A stretch of 64,000 nucleotides of DNA from Wuchereria bancrofti (lineage: Eukaryota > Nematoda > Chromadorea > Rhabditida > Onchocercidae). The stretch lies in contig SSBO01000001.1 in the NCBI GenBank assembly GCA_005281725.1, positions 2,092,399 to 2,156,398 of the forward strand, in the 5' to 3' direction. Below the pieces are notes generated by a model. The model searched no databases. It was not told the DNA's origin and saw nothing but the letters and a program-made list of their open reading frames with translations. A program made the position numbers and the translations under genes. Each line of letters starts with the position of its first letter. The stretch's first letter is position 1. Shown one piece after another: positions 38,373-52,250 of the stretch.

Positions 38373-40696
38373 ACATCAGGCATTAACTATTTTCTAGTAG
38401 ATTCAGCGGGTTATTGTTGATGTTACTGGGACACTTATTTTTTGTTTAATTTTTCATTTATACTTCAGATAAATACTTTTAATGATTCTTCCACAATTTA
38501 ACAGAAAGGAATTGGTGTAAGTATTAGTGTAATTAAATACCCATAACAGTACTGTTCGGTGTATCAGTTACCCCGAAATTACGGGTGACCCATACATTTT
38601 TTTTCCAAAACTATATTTTTCTTTTCAATAAATCTTCAGTAGCATAAAGGTTTCATTAAAAGAGACAGATTGATTCCGAGAAGCGATCGGAATTGTTAAA
38701 GTCAAGAATATATTGACGTTTAGATTAGCTAGTAAAATGTTGTGTATGACAGAGAAATGGACGACCTTCGAGGCCATGCAGACCGACCACAAATACTTCC
38801 GAATGCATAGCTTGCAACGATGCAGCAAAAGTTTGGTCAATTCTTCAAGCCTTTGACCCATGTTATCCGATTGTTCCTTTTAAATCTGTTTTGGAAGCAC
38901 TAATTGTCGCGAAACTCGAAATAATTTCGCGAACCTCCAAATAACTTACAAATAAAATTGTATTAATCCATAATACTAAAATCGTTTTAATTGAACATTA
39001 GGAATGTAAAACTGTTTCAAATTATACATCATGTAAGCGATCATTTTTCCACTGTAGTTGAGCTTATCTGCTTGTCTAGACATTTTCAACAGTTAACAAA
39101 GGGTATGTGCATTGTTTAATATGTTAAAAATTGCTCCTTTGTTCCAAATCAAATTTGCTTGCAATGTCGAAATATTGTAAAGGTTTCCTAAGCCCTTGAG
39201 AAGCTACAGTGTTACAATCCATCTCTTACCATACAAAGGACAAAGATCATCTGAAAGCTCTTTACTGAATAATCATGCTCTTGTTGCAAGTCAATGCCCA
39301 CTATATAAAGATTTAAATCCTTTGCCTCAATCAGTCTTATCAGTTTTTTCCTTACCAGTAAGCTAAAATTCGGCTGCTCTCCCTCACTCACAACTCATTT
39401 AATTCCATTAAATCCTCATTAATCTAACCATTTTCCTCATCTCATTCGTAGGTACTCCACGAAATTATCAGTATTGTTGCTATAGATTAATACCTATATA
39501 TTGTGGTTGCTAGCGAATAAAATCGTTACAACAGACCTATCATTCAACGCATTCGTCTATACCAACTACAATAACAAACAAGGAAGACCTTTGAGCATAC
39601 AAAAGTCTAATTCGACTCTAAGCCACAAGTTATATTCAGATTGAACCACAAATTTCGCGACACTAATGAATAGTGAATTCATTTTGAGTGTATGTTTATG
39701 TATTGCAATAATATCTGAAGATGATTAGACAGTGAAGACATTCGGCACACCTCTGAATCCGTCCAGATTAAAAATTTCAAGCCGGAAAAGGTCCCTATGA
39801 ACAATTTGTATCTACGGCAAATAAAATTTTGAAATATTCGAAAAAATACTCTTTCAAAACGTAATCCATGGCATTATGAAAGTATTCAAATTTTCATTCA
39901 TTTCTTTCCACTTTCGTTTGCCTTTGCATTTCAAGAATTGTTTCAGTTGTCTTTCCACATGAAATAAAAGCCCAAACAGTTTGATTTCAGTTTACACTGC
40001 ATATGTCGCTGTGGATATTGTTGAAACCATTGAGGTGAAAGGTTACTGACATATGATATTGGTAGTTAGTTGAGGTATGACGATATGATTGAGGTATGAC
40101 ATATGATACTGGCATTAGTGACATCTAATATTGGTAGCTAATAAAATTAACATATTTCGCATTGTGAATGTTCGATATAGAGGCATGTATAATGTAAAAT
40201 ATAATGTAAGGTATAAAATATAATATGTAATATAAAATGTTATCGATATAAAAAATGTTCAAAACATCATGAAAAATTAGACAATAAATGAAGGATTCAA
40301 GTGGTAAAAGTAATGAAATGGCTGAATAATAAAGTTGCAGAAACTATGGAAGAAATTGTAAATGGCTAATGAATAGCATGACTAAAATTGAAAATTGATG
40401 ATAATTTAATTAAACCAAATGATTCTAAATTAGTAAGTCTAGTGGTAAAAAAAAAGATGCGAATGATATCTGATTAGATTTTGTTTGGTCATATGATATT
40501 ACACTAATAGCTGGATGATTTCATTGAACACAATTCGTTCTATTTGTTACTTACAAATTATACATTTATTATTACATATATTGTTGATTTAAGTAAGCAA
40601 ATAATTTATTGAATTCTGAAATTAATTCAACTCTTCTTTAAATCAGTCATTTCATCTTCCTTTTTTCAAATGAGAAAAAAGGATTCATAAAATGCA
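38373..40696. other. Convergent intergenic region between NOP14 and the REEP gene
   Basis: It contains the NOP14 3' UTR, a possible mariner scrap (38625-38861, minus), a few short imperfect direct repeats around GACATATGATATTGG (40048-40130) and low-complexity TAATATAAAATG sequence (40190-40250). No complete gene seen. Confidence 0.45.
38625..38861 (-). mobile_element. Possible mariner-type transposase scrap
   Basis: The minus-strand frame contains YLWSVCMASKVVHFSVIHN followed by ANLNVNIF. This loosely resembles the mariner catalytic segment where Trp-Trp-Asp precedes a Gly-Val-Val-His/Tyr-Phe-Glu-Leu-Leu block and an Asn-x-Thr-Ile stretch. The catalytic Asp is not visible and the resemblance is weak, so this may be chance. 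Confidence 0.3.
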
Positions 40697-42887
40697 TTAT
40701 AATAACATTACACGTAATTTTGCATACTGTGGATTGATTAATTTATTGTGAAGACGTTGTGCGCCACATGTTTGTGGTAACATCAAAAAGAGTAAAACTG
40801 CAGTCTGCAAATAGGTTAAAATTTAGCGGAAAATGGGACTAATTGAAATTTGGGTTCAAAATATCATTTGAAACAATTCTGATTGATAAAATCATTATAC
40901 ACTTCTCAAATGTATTATAAAGGATAAATGCGATGAGAGAGAAATTTTTTAAAAATGTGTAACATCAAAAAGGAATGATTCATTGAATTAACAATTCTGT
41001 CATATTTCTTCACTGCTTCAAAAAGGTGCGTGAAGGCTTATTTTCAATGATTGTTACCACTTTCAGTGTATAAGTTTGTATTTATTATCATATAAAAGAA
41101 ATATATTAGTATTTTACTTTTCATTCATTATTTTATCATTATTATTATTGTTATTAATTATTTATTATTAATATTAATATTATTATTATTATTACTATAA
41201 ATTATTACTAATCATTTGATATGTCTATTGTGTATTGTAATATGCGTTGCATAATCAAACAGACATTCTTTATATTAGAGATCATTTTTAGAAATTTTAG
41301 AATAATTACCGATTGTTTTGAAAGAAAGACCACTCTAAAGCTTATTTTTGGATTAAATTTTATTTTTAGAGAAGCATGGATGGAGGAATTACTTTTTATA
41401 CAATAATATATTTGCAAATTTGAAAAAGAAAATTAAAAATTAAGAATTAATATTAACTGATATGACATCTATAATTACCTTAATTAGCCAATAAAAGGGA
41501 AAAACAGCATTGATAGTATCAGCATATGAATCAGTTAAGGTTAAAAAACCAAACTGTATCCAATAGCATAACCAATTCATTACTTTTGACTTTGATTGAT
41601 TATGTATGGCCTAGAAATTTTCTTTCCAATCATTGGCAATTTATAATCATAACTGACGCACGTCACTTCATAAATTTTTAATGTGAAGATTTTTTTCAAA
41701 GAACTTTCAATACCTCAATATAATCTTTTCAAAAAAAAGGAGAGAAAATTTGATGCTACTTTTTTCTTCATTTTTAAAATCCTTTGTTATCATTTTCTTT
41801 CTTTTTGAAATAATATCAATTAAATTTTTTTTTTCATTTTTATCGTTTGATTTACAGTTATTTCCTTTCCATTATGACCAAAAAAAAAGAAGTATCAAAT
41901 TCAATTATTTCACTTTAGTGTTAATTAATGCATGAGAAAAGAAGGAAATAATAAAAAGAAAGTAAAACTTCTCCAATTATTATTCATTTGATTAATTGCT
42001 AGGTTGTAAATTGGCTGGACAATAATTTATTAGAACAATAAACTAACTTCAATACTGGCAGCAGCAGGATATGCGAAACCAATAAGATTTGTTAATATGC
42101 CAGCTTCATCACCAACAATAAGATATAATGCAACAACACCAATCACAACACATGTTATCTTGTAGAAATTGGAAGTATTTTTCAAATAAAGTTTGAAATT
42201 TTGAAAAGAATATTCTATTATTAAAATTTTCTCTTTTGTTTTGAAAATTCTTCCATTAAAAAAAAAATTTTCAAGAATATTTAACTGATAGATTAAATTA
42301 TTAATTTAAACATCATTGGAATATTAGTTTACTAAGTATAAGAGAAAGAGGATATACGAGAGAGAGAAAAGAAGAGAGAGGGAGTCTACACTATCACTAT
42401 TATATTTTATTATATTGAATATAGATCGAAATGCTTTTCCAATTTTTTTTGTGATAATTTTGTAATGAATAAGCAATTCTAGCATCAAATCATGCTATTC
42501 TTGACAATTCATGCTAAACTAAACAAACTTTTACATTGTCATCGTTATTTCAATATCATGCTTATCACTCCTATCATTACCATTATCAGTATTGTCCTTT
42601 TCAAAACATCTCCTATTACTCTTATCATTATTATCAATGTTATGCTTCTTACATTATCAAATTTTTAATGAGAAAAAATGTATATATATATATATTCTTA
42701 CATATTCTCTTTTTATGCCAATTTTTTCCTCAGCATCTCGTAATTCTTTTTCTACGCTATCACTATTGTACTGATAAAGTAATTTATGTAATTCAGTTCC
42801 AAAGTCATTAAGTTTCTCAGTCATTGGCTTATGATCATTGAAACCAATGTTAGAAAATGTCGTTTCATCTGTATCGCTTATTGACAT
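40697..42887 (-). CDS. REEP5: REEP5/YOP1-family ER membrane-shaping protein, complete, 4 exons
   Basis: Exons (minus): 42887-42702, 42158-42048, 41610-41479, 40804-40697; all phase 0, 178 residues (human REEP5 189). The N-terminal helix reads LHKLLYQYNSDSVEKELRDA then EEKIGIKREY. The hairpin exon reads GVVALYLIVGDEAGILTNLI then GFAYPAAASIEAIHNQSK, close to the family Gly-Tyr-Pro-Ala-Tyr-x-Ser-Ile-Lys-Ala-Ile. Exon 3 has WLCYWIQFGFLTLTDSYAD and VFPFYWLIK, and exon 4 FLMLPQTCGAQRLHNKL, the TB2/DP1/HVA22 pattern. Such proteins insert as double hairpins and curve tubular ER. The usual charged C-terminal helix is short here; AAATTACGTGTAATG just before the stop contains a GT and could hide a splice to a further exon. 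Confidence 0.9.
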
Positions 42888-44308
42888 ATTGCAAAACTTT
42901 TATTCTCTATTTTTCACTGAAACTTTCGTATTTTAACAAATTTTATTTCTGGAATTAATCATACATTCTGAAATACTACTATATGAATTGAGGAATTTTT
43001 CAGAAAGAAAATTGCTGAAATTTAATCTATGAAGTAGAAAGAAGTGTTGTAACAATTCTGAAAAATGTCTATCACTTACCGAATTTTTCCAGTTTAAAAA
43101 TGCTAAAGTTTGAAATATTAAAAATTCAAACAGATTTTATGCCTAAATAACTCATATCGTATTATATATCAAATTACAACAATAATTTATTAACTCTTAT
43201 TTTTTGCATAATTTAAGTGTTAGCTTTTGTTTGAAACTTACATCAAATATACAATGAACCGGTCGAGTATTAAAAAGATTAAAGGAATGATGAAATTACA
43301 ATTAAATTTTATTAATCTTTAACAGCAAAAAATCAATAATCAATGAAATTGTGATAATATGCATAGGACAATGCATTAAAACGAAATTTTTTTCCTTAAA
43401 AAAATTTATTAAAAAAACTCCTTGAAAAAAAATGCATTATTGGGAAAAAATTCCTTTTTTAAAAAAAGTGATTTCTTAAATAAAATGTGATATAAATAAT
43501 TTCAAAAAAAAAAATTTAATATCAAAATTTTAGTAATATATGATATTAAATATTAAATTTTTTAAATTGTTGTGAAAAGGTATAATTTTCTTAATAATAT
43601 GCATATTGTAATTTCGAGAAAATACATTTTTGTATTATTAATTGGGAAAGAAATTATTCCACTTTTTTAATCAAATTTGAGTTAGCTTATGCATATCTTT
43701 TTTTTTTTATTCATAATTATTTTAAAAAATTATGAGTTCAAAATGATCATAAAAAGGAATGAGTATTTATTTACAGAATTATAATACAATATCCCATTAA
43801 TATATAACGTTATTGATTATTAGTTAATTACTGTCTTCATTTGTACTATGCAAATGACATCATACATACATACATGCACGCATACATACATACATGCACA
43901 CATACGGAAAGTGACACTGATAGACAAATATACATCGGTGATAGATATGCTGGTGACATGTTTGGTGACACAGTTGATAAAGACGAATAAGCAGGCGGCG
44001 TTCACAGAGAAGAAGTAACGGAGGAAAGTCTATTCACCATTCATTCACTCATTTGTGCCATTGAGGATGCGATTTGATCAGGATTTGATGTTATTGATTT
44101 TATTATTTTTAGGATAATTACATTTTCATGAATTTATGACTGTTATATTCCATTGAAATTTCGATTAGTTATAATTTTTAATTACAAATTCTAATTAAAT
44201 ATTTAAGTATCCTTTTTTCTTGAAATATCTGTTATATCTTCTTTCTTTCTTACTGTTTTATTTCATTCTTTTTCATTTGGATGGAAATAAGAATTTTCAG
44301 GTACATAT
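42888..44308. other. Divergent intergenic region with CATA microsatellite
   Basis: This is the head-to-head interval between the REEP gene (minus) and the acid phosphatase (plus), so it should hold both promoters. 43861-43906 is a CATA/CATG microsatellite. TTTTCAG ends at 44300, nine bases before the phosphatase start, a candidate trans-splice acceptor. Confidence 0.5.
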
Positions 44309-47300
44309 ATGAAATGCTTTTTTGTTTCTGTATTTTATTGTTTACTGATCATTGTTATCAGTAAACAAGCAATAACGGATAAGGATGGAAAAGCTACTGA
44401 TATAAGAGCAAATTTAACAACGCTCATTTATGTTCATGCTGTAAGTTATATTAAAATATGTCTCTGGGATTTTTTTGCCTCTATCAATCAATTAACTGAA
44501 AGGGAATGATTAATGGTAATCTAAAACTTTCATCAAGAAATTAAATATTTTAATATATCCATTTAATTACTGCACTATTTGGCAGAAAAGGAAGAATAGT
44601 AAAAATGTTGATTCTGTTTGGAATGCGTTTTTAAAACTTAATTGTTTTTATTGAAAGTGTTATTAATAAAACAGTTCGTTTTATTTTATTAGAGCGAAAT
44701 AGACCCACGGGCATTATGTATGTTATAGGAAATTTTTAAATAAATAAAAAGATCAAAAAGTTGCAGAAATTTATAATAGTTTATTATCAAATTTCAATCA
44801 TTATTTCCATTATTCACCTAATATTATCGTTAGTTAATCATAATAATTAATCATATTGGTGTGATAAGTTGTTGACCAACACATTATTAGCAAATTTTAG
44901 TCATTGTTTATCATTATTTGCTAAGTACAATAATTAATCGTACAATAATTGATGATCAAACTAATAATCAGATAATTAAATTATCATATAGATGTGGCGA
45001 CATGGTGATCGTACACCGATAAATTTACTTCCAAATGATAACAAAGAATCATGGGAAATTGGCTTAGGTGAATTAACAGTTGATGGCATCTGGCAAGCAT
45101 ATCATCTTGGCAAATTGCTTCGGCAACGATATGATGGATTTTTGAGTAAAACTTTCAAAACTTCAGAGGTTTCATTTGAATTTTATAAATTTTGATATGT
45201 AACAATTTATTCTTATCATCATTGCAAATTTTTTAATGAAAATATTTAATTTAAATAAATAAAATCTCATTCCTCCATTTGTTTTGATAATATCTGATTT
45301 TAACATTCTTTTTTTTTAAAAAAAAATGGTGAAAAAATGATAGCGAAAATTAAAAGCTAATAAATGACACAATATTTTTTTTTTTGACCTTAGATTTATG
45401 ACAAAGATGATTAAAGAATATTGGTACTATCTAATGGTATCAAAGAAGAGTTTTATTTTATTCATTCAAATTTTGATTAAAAAGATTGCTATATAGAAGA
45501 AATAATAGTATAAAAATTATTTGCTTAATCATTTAATTAATTGTCTTAGCAAATTTTTTAAACATTTAATTGAGTTTCTGCAGACTTAACGTATTATTTT
45601 AGATTTACGTAAGAAGCACAGATATTAATCGCACGTTAATGACAGCTAATGCTGTCCTTCAAGGTTTATATCCACAAACATATCACAATGATAATTTATC
45701 ATCAGTATGGCACCCAATACCAGTGCATACCGTACAGGCTGAAAAAGACAGAGTTTGACATTTTTTTCGTTTGGTTACTAATTTTTTAAGTTTAAAAAGT
45801 AATCTTTTTTTTGAAAAAATAGATAATTTAAGAGTAAAATATGAAAATATGTATTTATTGGAGGCTATTTTTTCTATTATAAGTTATTTATTTAAATTTA
45901 AAACTTTAAAATTTTATTTTTTTCAGCAATTACTTCAACAAGACTGTCCAAAGGTGAAAGAAGAGCTAAGAGAAGTACTTAGAACGGAAGCAGTGCAAGA
46001 TATGTTAAAGATGAATGAAGGATTTTTACGATATATTGGTAAATATATGAATATAGAAAGTGGATATTATGATTTTGAAAATATTTGGCTTGTTTACGAT
46101 TCACTTAAAGTTATTGTAAGTTACTGTTTTCTTTTTAAGTTTAAATTTAGTTAATAAATTTGAAAATTATATTTTAATTTAAAATATGTTTTAAATTATA
46201 AAAAAAGAAAATAGTTTAATAATTAAGTAAGAAAAAACGAAAAAGTTAGAAATATTTTGTTCAAAATTGTTTTGAAATTTAGAAATGAAAAAAATAAATT
46301 ATTTTGCAATCTTTCCATTTACTTCTCTTTGTTTTTGTTTTACGTTTTCTTTAGACTTATCATAAGGATAAACATCAATTTCCAAAATGGGTTAATGAAA
46401 CTGTATGGAATAAAATCACAGAAATGTTTAATTTGTGGGGTCAATATGAATACAGCACCGATTTGTTGAAAAGACTTCAAGGAGGTTAGTTTTTAGAGAA
46501 AAATTTTCCTTGAAATAAAAAGAATTTTATATCATTTAATACAAATAAATTTCGGCAAATGGAATAAATTTTGATAGTTATAGGCGAATTATGGAAGGAA
46601 ATTTTTGCAAGACTTAATAATTTAATGAAGGAACATTCAACATGGGAGCAAAAGATGTATGCATATTCAGCGGTTTGTTTTAATTTTTTCCTTTTTTTTT
46701 GTATATATTTCTTCGTTTTTCTTCCAATTAATTAATTTCCAATCAATTAATCGATTATTGTTCTGAATTTAAAGTGATTCAACTAAAAAATATAATTTTT
46801 TTTGTTGTCTATCTGAGGGTAATTATTTTATTTATCAAGAAATATTTGCTAATTGTCAAATGAAATTCTCATTTGAATTATTATTTGTTTTCTAATTGTC
46901 TATGTAAAAATCTTTTAGCATGATGATACATTAGCAGTACTGCTAAGTATGTTTGGTATGAAACTTACAGCTTATCCGCCATATGCTGCTCTCGTGTTAC
47001 TTGAAACGCATCGAATTGATAATCAATTCATTCTTCAGGTATATACTTTAATTTCTTTTAAATTATCGTTTCAAGGACTTCTATTTCCTTTTTTTTTTTT
47101 TAAACTATAAATAGGTACCATTATTATCAATTAACACTTTATCTTAAATTAAAGTAAGTATTATTCTTGGCTTATCATTGCAAATATTGAAGATATACAA
47201 ATAATAAAAATTGAAGATAACCTTGTTATCAGTTCAAATACACTATCGACCATAGCATTTGCAACTGCTTATCACATAATTTCCTCTTGCTTGCTAGTAT

Positions 47301-48701
47301 ATTACCATTATCCATTACTTTTCAAAAGCCATTATCATATCTATATCAATTTATATACTTCTAATCCTTACTATTACTTACGTCAGTTCTGCATAACACG
47401 TTTCTGTTTTTTAATTCATGAAAGTGACGCAAGTACTTAGCAAAAATGATGCAATTAAGTGCATGAATTGATCGAAATGTGATGTTTGTTTACTAATGTG
47501 TAAAAATTTGAAATTCTCTAAGTTGAATTTGGTATAATTTAGGAAAAATTCCTGTAATTTAACATTCATTGCATAATATTCAGTCATACAAAATTATTGC
47601 CGTTAAAATTAATATTTTTTTGATTTAAGCTTTACTACAAAAATGTCACTGATTCCAATCAAATTTACCATTTTCCAATTGCCTATTGTGATGAGATATG
47701 TACAGTGGAAAATTTGGAAGCAGCAACAAGTAATTTTATTCCACTCAATTGGGAAATGGAATGTGATCCGTTCGTTTTGTACAGGAAAATGAGTAAGTCA
47801 CATATAATAATGAGATATATCGAAAAACGGAAAATGTTAATATTTCAATTAGTGAATTTAACGTATGAATACAAATATGAAAATAGCCTTTCTTGTTGGT
47901 TGGCATTTGTTTAAATTTCTGAGAAATATTAATTATATCAAAAACATAATTCAATATTTGTAAAGTATATGCATTTATGTGTGTGTGTTATGTGTATGCG
48001 TCTACTTAACTTTATGATTATGCGTACGTGAGTATGCGTATGTGTGAATATATATTCCTTAGTGGTTGAATTTATTACTGACGTCATATAAGTTATTTAT
48101 TTTCAAATTAAATATTTATTTTGTTGAAAAATAGAAATTGTTTAGAAAATATATATCAGTTGAACATTCCAGCAAGTTTGTAATCAAGCCAAGAAATAAA
48201 TTCCATCTGCTAATATAGTTGGAATCAGGCTAAGTAAAACATTTTATTTGCTAGAATTTATAATCAAATTAAGACAACAATTCCGCCTACTAATATAAAT
48301 AAGATAGTAAAAGTAATTTAAAATTTCTACAGGATTTGAAAACCAAAAATGGGAAAAAATGTGCTGGTGATTGATATCATAAAAAAAGAAATGTGGAATG
48401 TTTAAGTTTTACAATGAATGCTAGCGTTTGATTGACCCAATAGTTTGAAACTTCAATTTTTAAAGATTTTTTTTTTTATTGTTAAATATTGATTTGAACT
48501 TTTCACAGAAAGGTTGCAAATGTTTAATTTTAATTTATTTTAGGTACTTTTGGATTATTTATATCAATGATTAGCATTGTGGCGGTAATTTCTTGTCAAA
48601 TATTGAAGACACATTTAATGAAACGAAAAGTATATGGCGATCGAACAGTTCTTCCATCTGATGCTGATGTAGCACTTTTAAGAGAGGATGTCATACGATA
48701 A
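44309..48701 (+). CDS. Histidine acid phosphatase, secreted/type I membrane, complete, 9 exons
   Basis: Exons: 44309-44440, 44992-45168, 45603-45752, 45927-46115, 46355-46484, 46584-46672, 46919-47038, 47630-47792, 48544-48701; all in phase, 435 residues. Residues 1-22 form a signal peptide (MKCFFVSVFYCLLIIVIS). Exon 2 opens with the catalytic MWRHGDRTP (His48 is the expected phosphoacceptor). Exon 3 has VRSTDINRTLMTANAVLQGL. Exon 7 opens HDDTLAVLLSMFG, the His-Asp proton donor pair (residues 290-291). Late cysteines (YCDEICTVE, WEMECDPF) suit disulfides. Exon 9 is a membrane helix (FGLFISMISIVAVISCQIL, ~386-404) with a short cytosolic tail. It resembles lysosomal/prostatic acid phosphatases and nematode intestinal ones; the exact substrate is unknown. 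AATAAA near 48844. Confidence 0.95.
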
Positions 48702-51700
48702 AAAGTTCAATTTTCATTTAATATCTTCAACTGCCAATGTTTTGAAGTTAAATACAAAAATTACTTTAAATTATCATAATTTTTTCTCTATTGTTAGAGT
48801 TATAATGATTTTACTGATAACAATAACAATAATAATAGCTATGAATAAATAAATGTGCAATGAAATAAGCTTTATATAAGAAAATAAGAACATAACATAC
48901 TTTAGCTATAATTTCTTAATGATATAACTTTTTAAGTTCGTAAATCACAGACGTAGCATTAAAAGCTGGTCATTCTCAAAATTTGAAATTCATTTCATAT
49001 AATATTACTAAATGATTGTAATGCATTTATATTTGCATATTTTTGTTGATTTTCCCTTTTTTTCAACATTTTTTTTAATCTCAAATTTGTAATTTACACA
49101 TTTATGTTTTATGTTGTTTGCGACTAACCATAATTTAGCTATGCTATCATCATAAATGCATTACTTAATTCGTTGAATTCTAATTCACTATTACAATTTT
49201 AATTTTCAAAATTAAAAAACTTGTTGAAAGACCAAATTTTGCAATAAAATTTGAATTTTTTTCCAACTTGTTTTTCAGGCATATACACACACAATATAAC
49301 GAGTAAATATGAATATTAATTATATTAAACATACTTAACATTTTGGCTTCAATTTTAACTTAATATTTTCCCTTCCCATTTCTATTCCTCCCTATTTAAA
49401 AGAATCATTCAGTTTCATTATTCCTTTTAATTATAATTATTTAGCAAAAGTATTCCCTACCCAATTTACCTCTTTTCAATTTTTTGACATTTTATCGATT
49501 TATTGAAACTAAGATTTGGTAGAATAAATATAAACAAATGAAAATGTAGTGAAAATGAATGTTTAATGATAGCACTAACAAAAATGCTACGACAAGTATT
49601 TGTAACATGCTGTGTCATTTTATTTGATAAAATATTTTTGTTTAGCAATCGCAATACTTCATTTTTCATTTGCATAATATCCATTGATTTTAAGACTATT
49701 TTTACAATTTTAATGACCAGACTGTTTTTATAAATTATAAATAAGTGTAACTTGTCTCATTTCCATTATTTTTCATAATTTCTAGATTGAAAACAATTTC
49801 TTTTTAATTTAAGAAACAAAGTGTGAAGATTGAAATTTTTGAAATTATTGGATAGTGATAAAGATTGGCATTTTCTTTTAACAGACAAACAAATTTGCCA
49901 GTTTGTAGCCAAATTGTTCATGTATCCAACTATATCACCCAATTAATAATAACTAATGAAATATTTTTGTGTTACGATAATGTGATAATACCGGTGGAAT
50001 TATTTAAGCTTTAATTTCTTCCTGATAAGCTTACTTCTCTCTTGAAACAGAATGTCCCACAAAAATCATTCAATATTTCACAAATTATTTGTAATAGTAT
50101 AACAGTGGATGAACATTTCAGGCTGATTTGTTCGATACAACTACAAACATTTCGGATCGCATTGTGGAAACTGAGATAAGCTATGATAAGGAATGATTAT
50201 TATGCTACTGCTAGTGATAAGACAATAATGATGATGCAACTAGCAAATTTCGTTTATTTTTTAGTAATTAACTTTAGAATATTTCTTTCTTTAGAGAATC
50301 TTTTCTTTCTTATCTTTCTCTTTCACATAATTTGTATGTCAAGAATAAATCGTCAAGAAATAACTGCTGCGAAAATTTTTCAATCAATAAAATAAAACTT
50401 ACATTGGGACCTACCTTTAATTAATTATAATAAATATATTAACCAAGAAATGTTCATAATATAAAAAAGATTTTTTGATCGTTTAATTAATCTTTTTGTT
50501 TGACTAATACAGATTTATTCTTTATTTTGTATTCATTAAATAAAATGCAATTTTTGGATTGTAATGTTTTACAATATAAAGTAGACATGTCGTAGTAGTA
50601 TAACTTATCCTTAGAAACTACAAGTATGATCTATAAGTTATAAATATAACTTATTCCTTAACTCATAACCTCTACTCATAAGTCATACATTTAACCTCTA
50701 CTCTAATCCACCATCAATACTGATAAGTAGTTTTAAAATAAATGAAAAATTTCTATAGTTACTCGATAACATAAGATAAAAAATAAGGCAATGAACGAAT
50801 GGTATTGCAAGTGATAATTGTTACATTCAACATTTTATAATTGGAGGAGTAAAAGTGGAGGAGTACAAGCAGTATATATTATCACTGCCAGTAAACAAAA
50901 TATAGCATCAGTAATAATGATAAGCTTCGTACCTGGATAATTTAGTATAGTGCGATTGTTATCAGTGATATTTATCAATAAATGTTCCATGCAGAATGTA
51001 TCAGTTAAAGGGCGATATCTTCATGCATGTCGTATAGAGTAAGCTCATCGATTACTGTTCATAAAGTATTATGAGATGTAAGAAAGATGAGCAAATAAAT
51101 ACCTGAGAAAGGACAAAGTTAGTGAATTAATTAAAAATAAAATATAAAGGGTTAGATTTCAAACTAGTACAGTTGTTTTATTTCCAAAATCTTGATAAAT
51201 TATTATCTAATTAACTGGTATATCTCGCAAGAAAGAATTCCAAAAAATTAAACTAAAAATAATACAAATAAGATTTCAGAAATAATTCAAAAGGAATGGC
51301 AGCATTGTTCTTGTAGTATGAATCTTTCTTTTAAAAGCGAAGTGATTCCAACACTTTTTTCCTTAAGTTAATGAAGATCAAATAAGATGGGTAAATTCCA
51401 AATTTCAGTATTACGACAAATCGAATTACCATTCATTTAAACGTGAATGTACAACATGTACGTACGATATGGATCATTTTTGATGTGATAAACAAGCTTT
51501 GGAGGATTTTGTTACCAAATTTGATTCATTGTTTGGAATAATTTTCACATTTCTCGTAGAAAATTTCAACTAGTTGAGAACGAATGTTTCTCCACCTAGT
51601 CAACAGATTCCCAAAATTTCTGCTATTCCATTTTTCAAAGCAAAAAAAGACATTCACTAAGGTAATATGCATAATTGCGATGAATATGTCACAAGCAGAA

Positions 51701-52250
51701 TGGAAGCTGTTACTCAATCTTCAACATATACCCCACTGTAATAAAAAGTAAACATGATAAGATGATCCAGCATTCACATACCAGAAATCAACCAAATTCG
51801 TAACTTTTTTTTAAAATATGAAACTTCTAAACCCAAGAGCGCAAGAATCTCATACAAATTAATTTACTCGGCTAATGGATGGATGGATTTTTAAATTTAA
51901 GTGAACTACAACAATACTGACATGGTTTCAGCCTAAATCATAATTTTATACTCAAGCATAAAAGTGTTTGCAAGAAATTTCAAGCTTGCGTGTAAAATTG
52001 AATATGTCGTTTCTTTTTTAATTGCATCAAATCAATAAACACAAAAACAACGACTCAAATATAACAATACATACTTTATTAAACGAGACGTAATTCTATG
52101 TTAAATATAATAACTGATGAATTTAACACACTGTTTCTAATATGGATGAGTAATGACGAGAAAACCACAGTTACTAAGCCGAAAATTCGCATCTAACAGC
52201 TGCATAGCGCCAGGTCACTGATACTCCTCTTCTACCAATCTAATTTATTT
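48702..52250. other. Convergent gene-free region
   Basis: It lies between the phosphatase (plus) and kanadaptin (minus) 3' ends. No exon chain or RNA gene was recognised. All frames are short and A+T-driven. A TTTATT at 52075-52080 and another at 52244-52249 could be kanadaptin poly(A) signals on the minus strand. Confidence 0.4.

Noticed and set aside
43820..44005. Minus-strand frame with repeated Cys/Val/Met
   Set aside because: It is the translation of the CATA/CATG microsatellite.
51526..51717. Minus-strand 63-residue open frame in the phosphatase-kanadaptin gap
   Set aside because: Isolated, no motif, no splice partners.
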